Assembly (NCBI GenBank): GCA_029747585.1
Contig: JAPEVF010001140.1
Coordinates: forward strand, 1-13,378
Direction of reading: 5' to 3'
DNA: 13,378 nt
DNA from: Pleurotus djamor
Taxonomy: Eukaryota; Basidiomycota; Agaricomycetes; Agaricales; Pleurotaceae
Below the pieces are notes generated by a model. It was not told the DNA's origin and did no database searches. It worked only from the letters and a program-made list of their open reading frames with translations. Shown piece by piece: positions 1 to 8,521 of the stretch (the stretch's first letter is position 1; every line of letters begins with the position of its first letter). The position numbers and the translations under genes are program-made.

Positions 1-149
1 GAAGGGCGAAAGCATGGGAAGGGGTGGTTAATCATGGGCGTGAGCGTGCATCGCGAGAATCCAGAAGGTAGGCCATAATCGAAGATATTGATCAGCAAAA
101 CGTTTCGAAAGAGTACGAGTAGAAGGCTCGTAATAATGAACCCGCTTAC

Positions 150-2068
150 CTCTCCGGAGTCGCCTCGACAGTTCTCAAAAAACGCCGGGATCATAATTCG
201 CTGGCATGTTCCACAGACAACCCATCACATCGTAGATGTGTTGACAGTACTGAGTAGCCCGATTCCCGATGCACGCGCGGAAACAGAACTGGTCGGCACT
301 GATGAATTGCTGGAAGATGCAAGAAAACATAGAAATAGTCATTAGTAACGTGGAAGACCGCGAATCAGAAATAAACCAAAAGGTAGGAGAAGTGTCGGCC
401 CTTGCGCGAGAAGTGAAAATTGCAGATCAGCTGGTGGCGGTGGACCACCATTTCGTTTGATTCCACTTCCACACCGGGTGAACGGGGTGACAGTGGGGCC
501 GGGAGGGTAGAACGGTGGAGGGATGTACGTACAGTCCATTCATGAACTTGTTGTAGTTGCCCGAAGCCGGTGGAAAAAACGAGGCCACCAATGGGGTTTC
601 CTATGAATGAGAAACGAAATTAAATCAATCGGACGTGAAGGTCAAACATCGCTAAAGTGGAATTGAAGCCCTCCCAGAAAGATCGAGGAGGGAAGCCTGT
701 TAGATAAGGCACACAAGGAGGAAGCGTTTTCCGAATGGGTCTTTCACGATAAACGAAGTCATCGTATGCCATAAAGAAAGACATACTATAAGCTTCCTAG
801 AAACCGTAGATGTATACCCTGGCGACGGCAAAGAAAAGGGCCTACGCGAAGCAGAAGCCCAAGGTAACACCAAACTTCGGTGAATTTCCCCAGTAAGGGG
901 ACAGTGGTCGCACGACACACATGCTCGGTATGTTAGTTCTCAATAGCGCGTGCCATGCGGTTACCAGCAAGGTCACAGGCAATCACTCCAGAAGAATAGA
1001 ACACGAATAAAAGCCAAGGGGCGCAGAATTCTCGGCCCAATAGCAACGTTGGAAAGGGGAGGAGATGGGTCAATTTACCACTCACCATTGCCATCCGCAC
1101 CGTGAGGATCTAGTTCACCACCGGCGTCACCGGCGCGTATGTTGAGAAGGGTCAGCTTGCCCACACCTGGGAGATACGAAGGAAACGTAGGATGCACATG
1201 TAGAACATATGCAAGGAGTATGTTGGTGCATCGTCAGTCAATATCGTGGTGTTTGATTCGATTATTGATAGGCGTGGAGAAGGAGTGGCCGAGTACGATT
1301 CGGGAATCGCAGAAGACATCCAGATGGACAGAAGGGCGTGTATCCGGAGTGCCATAACGGAGCCAGATCGTTGGGGATACGCGCGGGGTTGGTTCGTTTA
1401 TCGACGCAGCGCATTCCGTAAGGCACAGAATACGAGTAGGTTGAATTCCGAAGGACAAGGGGATTAGGAGAAACCAAAGAAAGAATCAGATAAAGTTATT
1501 TGAGCTAAGAATAATGGCGAAGCGTACCTGTTACTTGCACGAAATCGGGGGTTCGAACAAAGTGTGCACCAGTAATCGAGCCATCGGGAATGAGGCGACT
1601 GCCAGTGCCAGGCTGCCCAAGCAAAGTCAGGGCCAGAGCTAAAACGTGCGATGACTCTAAATTGACCTTAAGACACCACGAAACAACTTCTCTCTAAAAG
1701 TAACGGCATAAGAAAAAGGATAAATTGGAGCTTAGTCGCGAAGCTTGCCTCAGAGTTACCGATTTCTGCATTTGGCTCAGGTGGGCCCCAAAGACAAAAG
1801 TCATCCACAGCGTTAACTGAGGGGATAAGGAGAAGCCATGAAGTACATAAGGGACTAATGGCTCGGGGTGAAGCCACGTACTGTAAGCGTTTTGACACAT
1901 GGAAGTTTGATTGTTCTGCGTCCCACATCGGTTCGTACCAGCTTGGCCTTGTTCGGTTTTATCTGGGGCGTTTGAGGGGAGGTAGGTCGCAGTATACTGA
2001 GCGCCAGCTATCCACGCGCAAGCTACGGTGATGCAGAGGGTTGATTGCCAAAAATCAGAGAAGATCAT
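150..2068 (-). CDS. Secreted glycoprotein, macrophage-activating glycoprotein-like, 3' partial, frame broken
   Basis: Exported protein of unknown biochemical role. Exons, read downward: 2068-1882, 1816-1749, 1693-1667, 1612-1528, 1166-1086, 600-533, 309-150. The ATG at 2068 (ACA before it) opens a signal peptide; cleavage is likely after Ala23 (AGA/QYT). The spliced protein reads continuously through motifs I recognise from this basidiomycete family: INAVDDFCLWGPP (63-75), VVSWCLKPGTGSRLIPDG (88-105), GAHFVRTPDFVQVTGVG (109-125), GGELDPHGADGNGNPIGG (138-155), then a Cys-rich end with HIYDVMGC (196-203). Every junction keeps frame. Intron 2 has a GC donor; introns 4-6 are 361, 485 and 223 nt. 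In the last exon a run of six T (minus strand, 177-182) gives TTT TGA after residue 216, whereas five T would continue into ENCRGDSGE and a good GTAAGC donor at 149. Either a sequencing indel or a real pseudogenising change. The 3' end lies outside the window. Gene model sure, family name fairly sure, function unknown. Confidence 0.78.
1667..1748 (-). other. GC-AG intron followed by a 27-nt exon
   Basis: Within the glycoprotein gene, exon 2 ends ...AACTCTGAG and the next bases on the minus strand are GCAAGC, so the 55-nt intron 1748-1694 has a GC donor; CTAAG is a candidate branch site and TTTTAG the acceptor. It joins GNSE to the nine-codon exon 1693-1667 (REVVSWCLK), which is followed by a 54-nt intron with the weak donor GTCAAT and a CAG acceptor at 1613. 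Using the nearby GT (GTAACT, inside exon 2) would remove the conserved GNSE residues, so the GC donor is preferred. Confidence 0.7.
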
Positions 2069-2431
2069 TGTGGATGTCTTCAGAAAGACAGCACAATATC
2101 AAGTAAGTATTAGCGTGTATTTAGGTTTCAATGTGGGTAGAACTTACCCTAGTTTGGAGTGGCTTTCCTACCGGGTACTAGAGGGATAGAGGGCCCCGGG
2201 AAAAATGGTGTATACCCCCTGTGGTTGAGGGAAGGGAAGGAAAGAAACCTGACAGAGAACAGACAAGCTGGCGGAAAATATAGGGCGTCTGGACGACGGC
2301 ACTGACCGTCCGACATGACCTAGGATAGGGCAATTTTGGCCGTTATATTTCGGTATCGCGACAGGAACAGGAATATTGCAGGAGTCCCTTAGCCGGAGAA
2401 AACTATTTTTATCCTCTGTCACTGAGGTTGG
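2069..2431 (-). promoter_or_regulatory. Upstream region of the secreted glycoprotein gene
   Basis: These 363 bases separate the glycoprotein start (2068) from the stop of the uncertain gene at 2432 on the same strand. They should hold the glycoprotein promoter and the neighbour's 3' untranslated end. Only weak AT-rich motifs are visible (CCTAAATA on the minus strand around 2125). No ORF here looks real. Confidence 0.4.
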
Positions 2432-3296
2432 TCATGCATCAAACCCATCTAAGTAGCCTAGAACATGAGCATCAGAAATTGCATGGGAACTGGTGCTGAA
2501 AGGAGGCTTACCGAATTGCGCGGTGGGGGGTGGTACGACGATGCGTGATGTTTGAACGTTGGCCAAGGATGCTGGGAGTTCGTGATGATATAGGGGCTTT
2601 ATCAGGGGGATCTGCCGTTCACGTGGGCCAAATTTCTCCTGCAACTTGATCGCGTCTTCGATTCATATTGCTTGGTGTGAAATCTCCCTTTTAATATCGC
2701 TAATACAGGTTGTGGCTCAAAGAAACCATCTGTATTATGCGCAGATATCTGGATTCTTAGCTTTAGGATGCCAAGGGTTTGTCGAGGACTCGGAGGTGGA
2801 TTAGGCGGACGCGTATCATTCGGAAGGTGATTCCTTCAAAGTCGAGACGGGGTATAGTTGGAAGCTCTTCCACCTTCGACGCCCACGTACAATGGAGATG
2901 AGGAGAACTGCTTCTCCCATACTCGTCGCCTTGCTTTGCAAGAATTGCTTACTCTTGGTACGTCCACACGGATCAGCTTCTCAAATCTCGGACTGACCTG
3001 TCTCCCCCCTTAGAGTTGTCGGGTCACAGAGACTGCTTGTTCTTCTTGCGCGTGTCCACAGGCATCGATCAAGAAGCTCGATTGCTACATCATGCATCAT
3101 GCATCATGGCTCCAGGAGAACATTCCACTCACCAACCGTATGATTCCCTATAGAGGCTCTGCTGGATACTTGGATGCACCACCGAAGCTCGCGGGAGTAT
3201 GCTATAATTTGCGCTACCACTGTCAGCAAGTATGAGGTATTGGGTGGGACGCTTCAACGTTGTTACGGTGGCAAAAACCTCTGGAGGAGAAGCCAT
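2432..3296 (-). CDS. Unrecognised protein, exons only partly resolved
   Basis: I do not recognise this protein. The best supported part is its 3' end: an open stretch reading ...KFGPRERQIPLIKPLYHHEL..., a 54-nt intron 2511-2458 (GTAAGC donor, CTGAT branch, CTAG acceptor) and a last exon 2457-2432 ending YLDGFDA. Upstream, 2833-2707 reads as a proline-rich segment and then GILKLRIQISAHNTDGFFEP; a 57-nt intron 2890-2834 would join it to an open frame containing PRFEKLIRVDVPR. A possible first exon is 3296-3133, opening MASPPEVFATVTTLKRP and ending at a GTGAGT donor. The join between that exon and the rest cannot be made cleanly, and near 2665 either a 68-nt intron (2706-2639) or a one-base frameshift must be assumed. 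It may be a real gene with sequence errors, a decaying gene, or in part chance ORFs. No function is proposed. Confidence 0.33.
3088..3108. repeat. Short tandem repeat, three copies of a 7-mer
   Basis: Three perfect head-to-tail copies of CATCATG. It lies in what would be an intron or intergenic stretch of the uncertain minus-strand gene. Probably a simple-sequence slippage product. Confidence 0.7.
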
Positions 3297-3897
3297 ACGA
3301 CACTGGCGTACGTTACTACAAACCTGAAAGAGAGACGCCACTATCGAATTATCGAAGTCTTAGTTCATGAAGCCAGCAACCACCGAGTTCCCGCAGATGT
3401 TGCCGCCATCCGTTGCCGTCGCGCCCGCTTCTTCACTTCCTGTTGTTTGCGTGTGTGGTTTCCCAGTTTCTCAAAGGAAACTTCCCTTAATTGGCTCAAG
3501 CTCCCAGCTTGGTTCTCATGTGCTCGTGCTCTCCCAGTCCGGACTGGTTTTGTGGCTTGGGGCATGTGTATTCCTTACCTGAACTGCCATGATTGGCCAC
3601 GAAAATGCTCGGTTCTGAACCGCTCACCGCCTTGGTGGATCTAATCATCAAGTCATTATTGGCTTCAAGGTCAGCGAGATCTTGAGCCGTTTGGGTTTTT
3701 GGGACGGATCTTCTCCAATGCGTTGGTGTTAGGGGTTACATTAACGTGGTAATGCCTGTTTCCTCGTACCTTTTAGTCGATCGAACTCGGCAAACACCTG
3801 TGACCTCCAGCTACGAGCTTTCACTTAAATACTCGCTACCTCTCCGCCTCTCCAATTCTCCAACACCCCGTCTTTTCTCTTCTTCTCCTTGACCACC
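3297..3897 (+). promoter_or_regulatory. P450 upstream region with TATA-like element and CT-rich leader
   Basis: About 600 bases without a convincing gene; the 156-codon frame at 3174-3644 is rich in Trp, Cys and Arg and looks like chance. The right end looks like a fungal promoter: CTTAAATACT at 3824-3833 is a TATA-like element about 65 bases before the start codon, followed by an almost pure pyrimidine leader (CTACCTCTCC...TTCTTCTCC) and an ACCATG start context. CT-rich leaders of this kind are common in well-expressed fungal genes. No specific transcription-factor site is claimed. Confidence 0.5.
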
Positions 3898-6202
3898 ATG
3901 ATCGTCGACGCCTTCTCTAACGTCAGCAATCTCGATTTCAACGCCTTAGCGATCTCTCTCCTTGCTATTGTCGCCGCTGCTCACATACTACCTTGGTTGT
4001 GGGACCCGCATGGAATACGCCTATATCCTGGCCCTTTTATAGCCAAGTTCTCTGACATATGGCTGGGCTGGGTCAGTGCTCAAGGCCATCGCTCAGAAGT
4101 TGTTCACGAGATGCATGAGAAGTATGGTGAGTTGTGGGCGGATCTTGGTGTTTCAACCGTTATTGACTATGTCCCCCTGACAGGACCCTTTGTCCGCCTT
4201 GCTCCCAATCACGTCTCCATAGCGGAGCCGGATGCTCTCCCCGTTGTATACGCTCACGGCAACGGTGCTCTGAAGTCCGACTTTTATGATGCCTTTGTTT
4301 CGATTCAACGCGGTGTCTTCAACACTCGAAGCCGCGTCGACCACGCTCGCAAGCGCAAGATCGTATCTCATGTCTTCTCTCAGAAATCCGTCACCGAGTT
4401 CGAACCCCACATCCGCCATTACGTTGGCCAACTCATCAAGAAGTGGGACGACATGTACGATAGCGCCCTCAAAGGCGGATCTGGCCCCCAAGGTGAAAGC
4501 GGGTGGCATGGTGCTGATGGAAGACTCTGGCTTGACCTTCTCCCATGTAAGTTCACTTTGGACGCTGAACGTCGATTGATATCTTGACGTGGCTTCCGTC
4601 TTGTCAGGGGCTAACTATCTTGCTTTTGATATCATTGTACGTATACTAATCGCGTTTTGGGGTATGACTTGATGGCTAAAGCCTTTTCGCTCTTTTTGTT
4701 CGCCGTTCTATCAGGGTGAGTCTACATTTCTGATGCCTTTGTTCGGTTTGACGTGTATCACCTGGACCCAAACTAATCCCCCAACCCCACAGGCGATTTG
4801 GCTTTTGGTGCTCCATTTGGAATGATTCAGGCGGGTCAAGATTCCGCGCCCGTGCCAAAATCTCAGAAGGCGGTGATGGATTCGTATGGACAAACTTCGA
4901 CTGAAGACACCGATGTTCAGTACATCCCTGCTGTCAAAATCTTGAACGGCCGCGGCGAGTACTCCATGTCAATGGGTGCTCTTCCCTGGTACTGGCGCCC
5001 TATTGCTCGCAAGCTCCCCTGGTACAGCAAAGGCCAAAAGGACGTCAAAGCACTCGCTGGTATCGCCATTATGGCCGTCGCTAAACGTCTCGCTACACCC
5101 ACGGATCGGAATGACCTGCTCAGTAAATTGCAAGCCGGTAAAGACGAAGACGGAAACCCTATGGGCAGGGCTGAATTGACGGCTGAAGCTCTGACGTTAT
5201 TGATTGCAGGGAGTGATACTACGTCAAAGTAAGTCTACCTTACCGGTATCTTACTGCGCCGGCACTTATGTTCTCTTTTACGACTTTCTCCACCCTTACT
5301 TCAAACCCTACCGACTCTATCTACGTCCTAACCGCGTTGATTTGTATCCGCGGAACCCGCTGTCCTTGTCCGTCGGCCCACTTCTTTTTATGACCCTGCA
5401 TGCGCTGGTGCAGCTCTACTTGCGCCATCATCTATTATCTAGCATCCAACCCTGCCGTTCAAGCGAAACTCCACCAAGAACTCGATGAACAGTTGGGCAC
5501 CGAGGACGAGCTCGTTTCCAACGCCAATCAAGTCAAGCGCCTCCCTTACCTCGACGCTGTTATCAACGAAGCTCTGCGCCTGCACTCGACATCCGCCCTC
5601 GGTCTCCCTCGTGTCGTACCCGAAGGGGGAATGACGGTTATGGGCCAGTTTTTCCCTGAGGGTACGGTACTCAGCGTCCCGAGTTACACGATTCATCGGA
5701 ACCCACGCGTATGGGGAGAGGATGTCGATACTTTCAGGCCCGAGAGATGGTTTGAGGGGGACAATGCGGCGATGCAAAAGACAATCAATATCTTCTCGTA
5801 TGGTCCGAGGTAAGCCCATTTCGTTATTCTTGGTGGTTTCTTCAAATTTAGCATATCGAGGCCCTTTCGATGGGTTTCTCGTGTGCGATCAAGCTTTCTT
5901 ATTTCCGCTGCTTCGGGATATGGTTCGCTGACGTCCTCCTTTTTTTCCTTTTTCTTTGATTAGGGGATGCGTTGGACGCAACCTCGCTACGCTAGAACTG
6001 CAAATCATAGTGTCTTCGATAATGCGCCGATTCCACTTCGTCCTCGAAAACCCGGATCAAATTGTGAGCTAGAACCCCCAGTTCCCTCGGTTGATGGACT
6101 TAGCCACTGATCATATGTTTAACACAGCTTGAGACCAGGGAGGGCTTCCTCAGGAAGCCGATTGAGTGTCGGGTTGGTGTCAAAAGAAGAGATACCCTGT
6201 GA
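3898..6202 (+). CDS. CYP53: Cytochrome P450, CYP53-type benzoate 4-hydroxylase-like
   Basis: Heme monooxygenase, expected to para-hydroxylate benzoate and related aromatic acids at the ER with NADPH-P450 reductase; the substrate is inferred from family resemblance. Exons: 3898-4126, 4184-4546, 4608-4636, 4715, 4793-5228, 5414-5809, 5964-6063, 6128-6202, giving 542 residues, normal for fungal P450s. An N-terminal hydrophobic anchor (about 15-38) and YPGP hinge come first, then KYGPFVRLAPNHVSIA, the I-helix AGSDTT (346-351), ExxR E405-R408, FRPERW (460-465) and the heme loop FSYGPRGCVG with ligand Cys487. KYGPF, WANYLAFDIIGDLAFG, SDTTSN and GPRGC are each rebuilt across splice junctions, which supports the model. 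The ATG at 3898 is chosen over an in-frame TTG at 3889. Intron 1 (57 nt) is in frame without a stop; introns at 5229-5413 and 5810-5963 are longer than the rest. Intact gene; exact substrate unproven. Confidence 0.9.
4637..4792 (+). other. Two adjacent introns flanking a one-nucleotide exon (G at 4715)
   Basis: Exon 3 of the P450 ends ...GATATCATT at 4636 and the next conserved codons (GAT TTG GCT TTT GGT) begin at 4795 after the CACAG acceptor at 4792, leaving GC and needing exactly one more base. The interval contains two well-formed introns back to back: 4637-4714 (GTACGT donor, GGCTAAAG branch, long T-rich tract, TATCAG) and 4716-4792 (GTGAGT donor, ACTAATC branch, CACAG). The single G between them completes GGC, restoring the conserved DIIGDLAFG. 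A single intron from GTAC|GTATAC (4641) to 4792 would instead give DIIVRDLAFG and a 152-nt intron. Confidence 0.65.
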
Positions 6203-6802
6203 ACGAAGTGGTAGACGCTCCACTTAGGAGGAAGACTTTCTTGACACTTATACCCCTATCCCTATGTATGTACATATTAGCAAGCTTTTTCATTCACACC
6301 TTGTATCTTGTCACAATCGCAATACCATCTCATCATATGCACGAATCGTTTCGTATCTCTGACCGCTTGAAGCTCAACGCATGACTGAGGATGCCTCTAG
6401 AGCTCATGGTGTGAAGGAGTAGGAATAGGGGCCCTACTTGGGAATTCAACGGCGCTTCTAACTCTCCCCGGCCTCTTCACAGGCTGAATGTGGTCATGGA
6501 GTACATGGAAGATACATACACAATAACGATAACCTCGGAGTATACACACCAGGCTTTTTCTAACAAAAATGGGACACAAGTGGCGAAATTCCGAATTGGA
6601 TACCCAGGTACACACAAAGAAACCAGAAAGAGACCAATAATTTATAAGCCCAAATATAGATGAGTGGGAGAAGATAACGGAAAGGGGAAGGAGTAACAGA
6701 GTATACGGGGATTCCCGTAGAGGACGTCAAGCAGAAGGGCAGCCGTGTCTCCCAGGCCACCTGATGTGAACATCCTTCCGTTGTACCTTCTGAACGCCCA
6801 GG
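6203..6802 (+). promoter_or_regulatory. P450 3' end and promoter of the membrane protein, with CCAAT and TATA motifs
   Basis: The 600 bases between two genes on the same strand hold no ORF that looks real. The left part should contain the P450 3' untranslated region. In the right part CCAAT at 6634-6638 is followed closely by TTTATAAG at 6641-6648, about 155 bases before the start codon at 6803. TTTATAAG is a good TATA box; the CCAAT lies unusually close to it, so only the TATA is given weight. Confidence 0.4.
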
Positions 6803-7706
6803 ATGGCTTTCCAGACAGCCACGGAGAGTCCGAGTTCACTAGCATCGCCCACGACAACCACAAGCACTCATCACGAAGCGAGCAATGGGCCAATCCACGA
6901 AAACTTCTCTCCGACAGGTTCTCCACCATTGATCGTCGCGTTTCTCGCGGTTGGCTTATTCAGCGTGGCCATGGTGTTGGTGTTTGGTTGGCAGAGGCTG
7001 CGGTTGAGTATGGGCTGGGTGCCGCCTGAGGAGATGGCCAGGAGGAGGAGGGAGGCACTCAAAGGGGCGCGACTGGGTGAGAAACCGCAATTATGGGATT
7101 TGTGGATTGAACATCCGAGATCGACAATGTCCGAGGATGAGTCTGGCACAAGTGTCGTAGAGAAATGGCAGGAAGATGAAGACGGTCCGCGAAGAGAGAT
7201 GAATTGGAATGAGTATAAGGTGTGTTTATGTCCTTTCCTAAGTTTTGGCTGGGGGGTTGCATATGGTACAGTTCAGGGACTGATTCGACTTGGCACCGGT
7301 CCAGCCTATTTCCGCCACAATCTTCTGTGACGAACAACACCAATCATCATCGACCACCATGAAGGGCGATAGCCTTATCACAACAAGGACGAGAAGCGGG
7401 GTAGATTTGGGTCGGATGCTTTCTGATTTTCAGGATCGTTTGGTTGGGAGATCGAGTGGTGGCGCGAGGATAGGTTTTGATACTCATAAGGAACATGATG
7501 GGAAGGGGAGGTTGGATGGAAGGGTGTCCGGCGTCGAGGGCGGTAAGAAGCAGGCGCAAGTTGCAGTCATCATCACAATGCCTTCGCCATACAATGGCAC
7601 GAATGAGGCAGAATCCGGTCAAGGTGGCGTTCTGCAGAAGGAAGATACAGATCTATTGTATTCAATTGGGTTAGTACGTGTACCAATACGACAAGGGAAA
7701 AATTGA
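6803..7706 (+). CDS. Single-pass membrane protein of unknown function
   Basis: Two exons, 6803-7219 and 7305-7706, joined by an 85-nt phase-0 intron (GTGTGT donor, CCAG acceptor), give 272 residues. The ATG is in a fair context (AGGATGG). Residues 1-41 are Ser/Thr-rich without a signal peptide; 42-62 (PLIVAFLAVGLFSVAMVLVF) form one hydrophobic segment, followed by basic residues including ARRRREALKGAR (79-90), so the C-terminal part is predicted to face the cytosol. After the splice come PISATI (140-145), a Gly/Arg-rich linker, VAVIITMPSP (225-234) and YSIGLVRV (258-265) near the end. The hydrophobic VAVIITMPSP patch is short and probably not a second membrane span. I know proteins of this layout from basidiomycete genomes only as hypothetical; no function or partner can be given. 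Confidence 0.75.
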
Positions 7707-7926
7707 AGGATACCCACTGTGTCATTCAGCAATGGCCAGATATTCCACTTGGACTTGTAATAATTGAGCCATTAAACGACCTTTGTCACCGGCAAACGTC
7801 GGAGTGCGTATGTATGAAGTAAGAACTCGACGTTTGCGAGTTGACGTAGGATAGTTTGGGAGGTTCGTCTTCTTGACGAAAGAACAATGGTTTCTCTGGA
7901 AGATTCCAAGGTTGCTGAAGGTTCTT

Positions 7927-8460
7927 CTAGTTGGCAGGGACGCGATTGAGAGTAAGAATACAAGTATTGTCACCCTCGATCGCCATTGACAAGCCAGCGA
8001 ACACGGTGTGTTTGAGGAGGCAGTCAACCCGCAAGACTCCGAGTCCCCAAATTTCCCGAGGCGTCGAAGACGCACGCCATCTTGTATCGAATACCTGCGC
8101 CACACGATTCTGTTGCTTTGTAGTAAGGGAATCGTACTCGTGCTGCTTGATTTGAACCATGACCACTTGATGGATGGCGTGCAGCACATCAAGAACGGTA
8201 ACACCAAGCGGATTCTCCACAGTGATAGGCCAAGCTTCCGGAAAAATTCCACACGAAATGTGAAGGGCGGGCAGAGACGGATGGGTCGCGAACTGGGCAA
8301 ACTCTGCGTCGGCCATAATTTCTTCAGGGGAGTCAATTGGGTGAGCTGAGCATCTTGGTGGATTCCGTAGGTCCCATATTATTCGGCAACGGTGGTTCCC
8401 CGGCAGGATGTCGTGCTGGGAGTACTGGAGAAGGGGGTTAATGACGGTTGCTTGTGACAT
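7927..8460 (-). CDS. DUF6699 domain protein
   Basis: Intronless gene of 177 residues starting at an ATG in good context (ACAATG). The protein has the layout I associate with DUF6699, a family expanded in Agaricomycetes with no known biochemistry: INPLL near the start, IIWDLRNPP (27-35), a central FPEAWPITVEN (73-83), GVTVLDVLHAIHQ (86-98), and GVLRVDCLLKHTVFAGL (141-157). It lacks a signal peptide, membrane segment and coiled coil, so a soluble intracellular protein is expected. It points toward the membrane-protein gene, leaving 220 bases between the two stops for both 3' ends. The longer frame 7722-8336 on the same strand is a shadow: it is rich in Arg, Ser and Trp and shows none of these motifs. 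Confidence 0.8.
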   Translation of the reverse strand: MSQATVINPLLQYSQHDILPGNHRCRIIWDLRNPPRCSAHPIDSPEEIMADAEFAQFATHPSLPALHISCGIFPEAWPITVENPLGVTVLDVLHAIHQVVMVQIKQHEYDSLTTKQQNRVAQVFDTRWRASSTPREIWGLGVLRVDCLLKHTVFAGLSMAIEGDNTCILTLNRVPAN

Positions 8461-8513
8461 TGTACTGGACGATGGGGGGAATGAACAAACTTGCCTGCCT
8501 TCAGTTGCAACGT

Positions 8514-8521
8514 CTTATAAA
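8514..8521 (-). promoter_or_regulatory. TATA box of the DUF6699 gene
   Basis: TTTATAAG on the minus strand, 53 bases before the ATG at 8460. The short distance implies a leader of only about 20-30 bases if transcription starts some 30 bases downstream of the TATA. Confidence 0.5.

Noticed and set aside
1283..1297. AGTGGCCGAGTACG resembles a tRNA A box
   Set aside because: No B box or acceptor stem follows within tRNA distance.
1543..1558. GGGGGTTCGAACAAA resembles a tRNA T-arm/B box
   Set aside because: The T stem cannot pair, there is no A box at the right distance, and it lies in a coding exon of the glycoprotein gene.
3174..3644. 156-codon plus-strand ORF
   Set aside because: Composition is rich in Trp, Cys, Arg and His with no recognisable domain, and it overlaps the likely promoter of the P450 gene.
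3889..3897. In-frame TTG as an upstream start for the P450
   Set aside because: Nuclear fungal genes start at ATG; the ATG at 3898 has an ideal ACC context.
7722..8336. 204-codon minus-strand ORF, longer than the DUF6699 gene
   Set aside because: It is the same strand in another frame and lacks all motifs; the DUF6699 frame has clear family features and a good start context.
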